In this document: positions 61,199 through 64,000 of the stretch, piece by piece
Numbering within the stretch: the stretch's first letter is position 1
Layout: each line of letters starts with the position of its first letter
From: Candidatus Hydrogenedentota bacterium
GTDB taxonomy: Bacteria > Hydrogenedentota > Hydrogenedentia > Hydrogenedentales > CAILVY01
Direction of reading: 5' to 3'
Assembly: GCA_029565395.1 (NCBI GenBank)
Contig: JAKQOG010000206.1
Span: 1 to 64,000, forward strand
Length of the DNA stretch: 64,000 nt
Notes under the pieces: model-generated
The model's input: only the letters and a program-made list of their open reading frames with translations
Databases searched by the model: none
What the model was told of the DNA's origin: nothing
Translations under genes and position numbers: made by a program

Positions 61199-62431
61199 TC
61201 ACCACTCTGGCGGGATAATCCCCCAATAGCGGCCCATCCAATAGGTGAGAATCATGGTGGTGGCGCTGCCTTCCGCCTCTCCCTGTTTTTTATCGATGAC
61301 CTGCAGGCCGTCCATGCTGAGAATCTCATAGGTTTCGTGGCGCCGGTTGCAGCCTTTCATGTGCTTGATGCCGTCCACTACGTCTTCATTTACCACCGGT
61401 TCTTTGGTGAGGATTTGATACAGGAGTACGAGATAGAGATTGCCGGCATCGTCGAATTTCCGGGTCTTCCAGTCGAACCAATGCCGGTTCAAGCTCATGC
61501 GGTATTTCTGGCGAAGACTGGGATCGGTTTCGTACTGCATCAGCGTGTACAACGATTTGGCGGCGAGGTGGTCGTCCCAGGGGGTTTTCCATTCCTCCGG
61601 CCACAGAACTTTGGCCAGGATCGCCTCATCATCATAATGATGCTTTTCGATCAGCATCTGGCAGGCTTCCAAATAGCGTTCGTTTCCGGTCAGATGATGC
61701 GCCACCCGCAATCCCGCAAGAATCTCCAGGCTGTTCAGCTTTTCATGTGGCAGATCGGGACAAAAATTTCCCCACAAGGTCATTTTTCCATCCACATCCA
61801 CCATTTTGAAGTTGTTATCCACCACCCGCCCCACAAACCGGTCGATAAGATCCGCCGCCATTTTTTTATGCTCTTCATCGGCGCAGAGGTCGAAATAAAT
61901 GCTCATGGCGCAGCAGAGGTTCACGAACTTGTCGCTGCTGAGATCGCCTTCCCATCGATAGCCCGGCATGGACGTGGATTCATGCCATTCCATGGGAAAG
62001 AAGAACACCTGTTCGTGCCAAATCGGTTCATCGGTGCGATTGAGGCTGCGCGCCACCCACCCCGGCGTTCCCGTCACTTTTTCCAGCTTCAATAGGCCGT
62101 CCATAAGCTGATCAGCGATGTCACGATCCTTGGGATCTTTCGTAACGGCATATTTGAACGCATAGGCGGAAAGATATTGCGACGTTTCGTCCGCGGCGTC
62201 TTCCTGATTGCCCACCATGGGCCGTTCCGTGCCCGCGGGCGGGAAAATCACATGCGGCATCATAACGCCTTCATTCCAGTGATTGCCCCGCATCACGGCA
62301 TCATACTTTTCCACCCGCGCGTGCAGGGGTTCGGAATCATCGGGAAATTCATTGACCTGCTGCGCCCGGACAACGCCGGGCAACAGCAGGAGCAGTATCA
62401 GTATCCATTTCATATAGACTGATTTATCCAT
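61199..62431 (-). CDS. Exported alpha-barrel protein, possible glycan-active enzyme
   Basis: 410 residues with a signal peptide (ILILLLLLPGVVRAQQ). The mature part is alpha-helical with paired motifs such as EILAGLRVAHHLTGNERYLEACQ. This recalls the (alpha/alpha) barrels of glycan lyases, GH88-type hydrolases and similar enzymes, though I cannot name the family. No catalytic signature is recognised with confidence. The ATG at 62429-62431 overlaps the stop of the upstream Gfo/Idh gene (TGATG), so the two are coupled; a second ATG at 62413 is also possible. Function in sugar metabolism is inferred from context. Confidence 0.72.
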   Translation of the reverse strand: MDKSVYMKWILILLLLLPGVVRAQQVNEFPDDSEPLHARVEKYDAVMRGNHWNEGVMMPHVIFPPAGTERPMVGNQEDAADETSQYLSAYAFKYAVTKDPKDRDIADQLMDGLLKLEKVTGTPGWVARSLNRTDEPIWHEQVFFFPMEWHESTSMPGYRWEGDLSSDKFVNLCCAMSIYFDLCADEEHKKMAADLIDRFVGRVVDNNFKMVDVDGKMTLWGNFCPDLPHEKLNSLEILAGLRVAHHLTGNERYLEACQMLIEKHHYDDEAILAKVLWPEEWKTPWDDHLAAKSLYTLMQYETDPSLRQKYRMSLNRHWFDWKTRKFDDAGNLYLVLLYQILTKEPVVNEDVVDGIKHMKGCNRRHETYEILSMDGLQVIDKKQGEAEGSATTMILTYWMGRYWGIIPPEW

Positions 62432-63735
62432 CAAAGCACGATTTCCTCCTTGGCTGCGTCGAATTTGGCGGTCTTGCCTTCACGGAGTGACATCATACCC
62501 ATAATCAGGGCGGTTTGTGTCCAGTAAGCGAGATCCGCAGGACTCCAAGTGGCCTGGCTGCGGTTGTGGGCACATTCGATCAGGTTCTGGTAGTGATGCA
62601 GCATGTTTTCCCCCTCTTCAATCTTCACTCGGTATTCTTTTTGTTTCTCCAGGGGAAAGGAGTCGCGGGTCCCTTTGTCGGCCAATGGGATAAATACAAT
62701 TTCTTCACCCTGAATGGTGAGGGAGCCTTCCCAGCCGCGAATTACGGGGATGCGCTGTCCCGAACCCCGCTGGCCGGTTGTCTGAAAATCGTTCGCTTGC
62801 GTACCCAATACGGCCACCGTGATCTTTTCCGGATAGTCGATCAGCATGTTAAACGTATCCGGCACCTCGCGCTCCTCATAGCGGTATTTCCCGCCGGTCG
62901 CGACCGCCACAGAGGGCAGTTTCACGCCGAGAATACTCAACACGGGCGTCAGCGTATGGGGGAAGAGATCCGTGACCGGTCCGCCTGCATAATCCTCGTA
63001 CATTCTCCAGCGAAAGAAACGGCTCACATCAAAGTCACGTTTCGGGGAATCGCCTAAGAATGCTTCCCAATTCAAATCCGGGCCCGGTTTGGCGTCCGGA
63101 TCATCGATATGCATGCCGCGCTCGCCCCAATCGCCCACCCGGAAGAATCCCGCTTCCGCGTGGATCGGCTGGCCAATTACGCCTTCCTGCACCATTTTTT
63201 TCATCTGGTGCCAAGCACGATCCGACATGCCCTGTGTTCCCAATTGGAAAACGCGCCCGGACTTCTTCACTTCCTGCGCAAGCTGTTTAATCACGTCAAA
63301 CTGCCGCCAGTGGGTCACCGGCTTTTCACAATATACGTCCTTGCCCGCCTTCACCGCATCAATCGTCTGAATGCCATGGTGATGATCCGGCGTGGCAATG
63401 CTCACCAGGTCTACCTTGGGATTGGCAAGCAATTCACGATAGTCCATATACCCCTTTGCGCCATACTTCTCGGCGGCTCGATTCAACCTGGGCCGGTACA
63501 CATCGCACACGGCCACAATCTCAACGGACTTGTCCTGGTCCTGCAAGTGCTTCAAGACTCCCAGATGGGATCCGCCACGCCCGCCACAGCCGATCACCCC
63601 CACACCGATCCGGTCATTGGGAGATTTCGCGTGAGCGCGCCGTGCCCCGCCTAATGCGGCGGCGGCCACCGCGGCCGTGGTGGTATGGTGCAAAAATGCC
63701 CTGCGGGTAAGTCCGGAGTGTTGTTGATCAGCCAT
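62431..63735 (-). CDS. Gfo/Idh/MocA family oxidoreductase with Tat signal
   Basis: 434 residues. A twin-arginine signal (GLTRRAFLHHTTTAAVAAAALGG) precedes a Rossmann domain with GVGVIGCGGRGGSHL. The conserved Gfo/Idh/MocA lysine lies in DVYCEKPVTHW, and the substrate-side region includes DLFPHTLTPVLSILG. It probably oxidises a sugar or inositol, or its glycoside, with tightly bound NAD(P) in the periplasm. The ATG at 63733-63735 follows AAAGGAAG. It is the first gene of a pair with the barrel protein and lies downstream of the PmoA-like gene at the window edge. Confidence 0.93.
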   Translation of the reverse strand: MADQQHSGLTRRAFLHHTTTAAVAAAALGGARRAHAKSPNDRIGVGVIGCGGRGGSHLGVLKHLQDQDKSVEIVAVCDVYRPRLNRAAEKYGAKGYMDYRELLANPKVDLVSIATPDHHHGIQTIDAVKAGKDVYCEKPVTHWRQFDVIKQLAQEVKKSGRVFQLGTQGMSDRAWHQMKKMVQEGVIGQPIHAEAGFFRVGDWGERGMHIDDPDAKPGPDLNWEAFLGDSPKRDFDVSRFFRWRMYEDYAGGPVTDLFPHTLTPVLSILGVKLPSVAVATGGKYRYEEREVPDTFNMLIDYPEKITVAVLGTQANDFQTTGQRGSGQRIPVIRGWEGSLTIQGEEIVFIPLADKGTRDSFPLEKQKEYRVKIEEGENMLHHYQNLIECAHNRSQATWSPADLAYWTQTALIMGMMSLREGKTAKFDAAKEEIVL

Positions 63736-63798
63736 GATATTCTTCCTTTCTGTCCATTTCATATCGTTAGTGCAAATACTATACCTAACTTAAAGGGG

Positions 63799-64000
63799 TT
63801 AATTCAGCCGTTTTTCCTGTTCCGGAGCCGGCCAACTCAGCCAGCGTTTGTATAAGGCTTCAATGGCGCCCGTGTCCGTATTTCCGTCCCAAAGCGCCAC
63901 GCAGTATCGGAACACCAATGGTTTTTCGGTTGTGACGTCCATGGGTTCTTTCCACAAATTGGTTGTGGCGGAAAGATAGGCGAACGGGGTGTGCATCGTG
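63799..64000 (-). CDS. PmoA-like (DUF6807) protein, 3' end only
   Basis: The C-terminal ~67 residues of a gene that continues beyond the right edge. The tail TPFAYLSATTNLWKEPMDV followed by LVFRYCVALWDGNTDTGAIEALYKRWLSW resembles the end of DUF6807 (so-called methane oxygenase PmoA) proteins. These are common partners of Tat-exported Gfo/Idh dehydrogenases. The start is outside the window, so nothing can be said about signals or full length. The family call is moderate. Confidence 0.55.
   Translation of the reverse strand, partial: TMHTPFAYLSATTNLWKEPMDVTTEKPLVFRYCVALWDGNTDTGAIEALYKRWLSWPAPEQEKRLN

Overview
The window is about 64 kb of chromosome with moderate GC from a Gram-negative, free-living heterotroph, probably from a metagenome-derived phylum. 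I infer Candidatus Hydrogenedentota or a neighbouring PVC-like lineage. The basis is circumstantial: a PKD/sulfatase-modifying-factor-like protein with a long Glu-Gly linker, uroporphyrinogen-decarboxylase-like paralogues, Tat-exported sugar dehydrogenases and isomerases, GH172/GH127 enzymes, an ECF sigma factor with an extracytoplasmic extension, and intergenic tandem repeats. I see no rRNA, tRNA, CRISPR array or intact insertion sequence.

Layout. 1-4.8 kb: the truncated start of a response regulator, repeat arrays, dapB, and a nucleotide-sugar block (GT2 plus two epimerases). 4.9-9.6 kb: a pseudopilin with an EF-hand-like loop, then recO-lepA-lepB on the minus strand. 9.7-12.1 kb: an ECF sigma factor fused through a membrane segment to three STN/secretin-like repeats and a GspC/PilP-like end, the most unusual gene here. 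12.3-20.8 kb: a glutathione-peroxidase-like protein, two URO-D-like proteins, a VIT/VWA protein, a GH172 enzyme, an orphan HicB and an unknown protein. 20.8-24.8 kb: a diguanylate cyclase divergent from a PilZ-nadK-cyclase set. 24.9-29.6 kb: an exported penicillin-acylase-family hydrolase, the Glu-Gly-linker protein and a lipoprotein. 29.9-39.2 kb: a cupin, a hybrid histidine kinase that overlaps the RNase P RNA gene, a zinc-ribbon protein, an acyltransferase and GT4 pair, argH, an HD-GYP regulator and yjbQ. 39.2-64 kb: glycan catabolism (GH31, MFS transporter, esterase, CBM9-like, GH27, PAP-like phosphatase, GH127, sugar isomerase, PHP-like, Gfo/Idh, alpha-barrel enzyme, PmoA-like end). Interspersed are a mobile-looking patch (ORF6N gene, duplicated terminators, a 32-residue peptide gene, a repeat element and an AT-rich membrane-protein gene), proS, an EF-G-like factor, lysoplasmalogenase, a Nudix enzyme and a MazEF-type toxin-antitoxin pair.

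Functional themes. Cyclic-di-GMP turnover and reception are represented by a GGDEF protein, a PilZ protein and an HD-GYP protein. Extracellular or periplasmic removal of galactosyl, arabinosyl and related side groups is suggested by GH27, GH127, GH31, GH172, an esterase and an NHS-type MFS transporter, with no SusC/SusD pair. Intergenic DNA is rich in hairpins and modular tandem repeats, several of which recur within the window.
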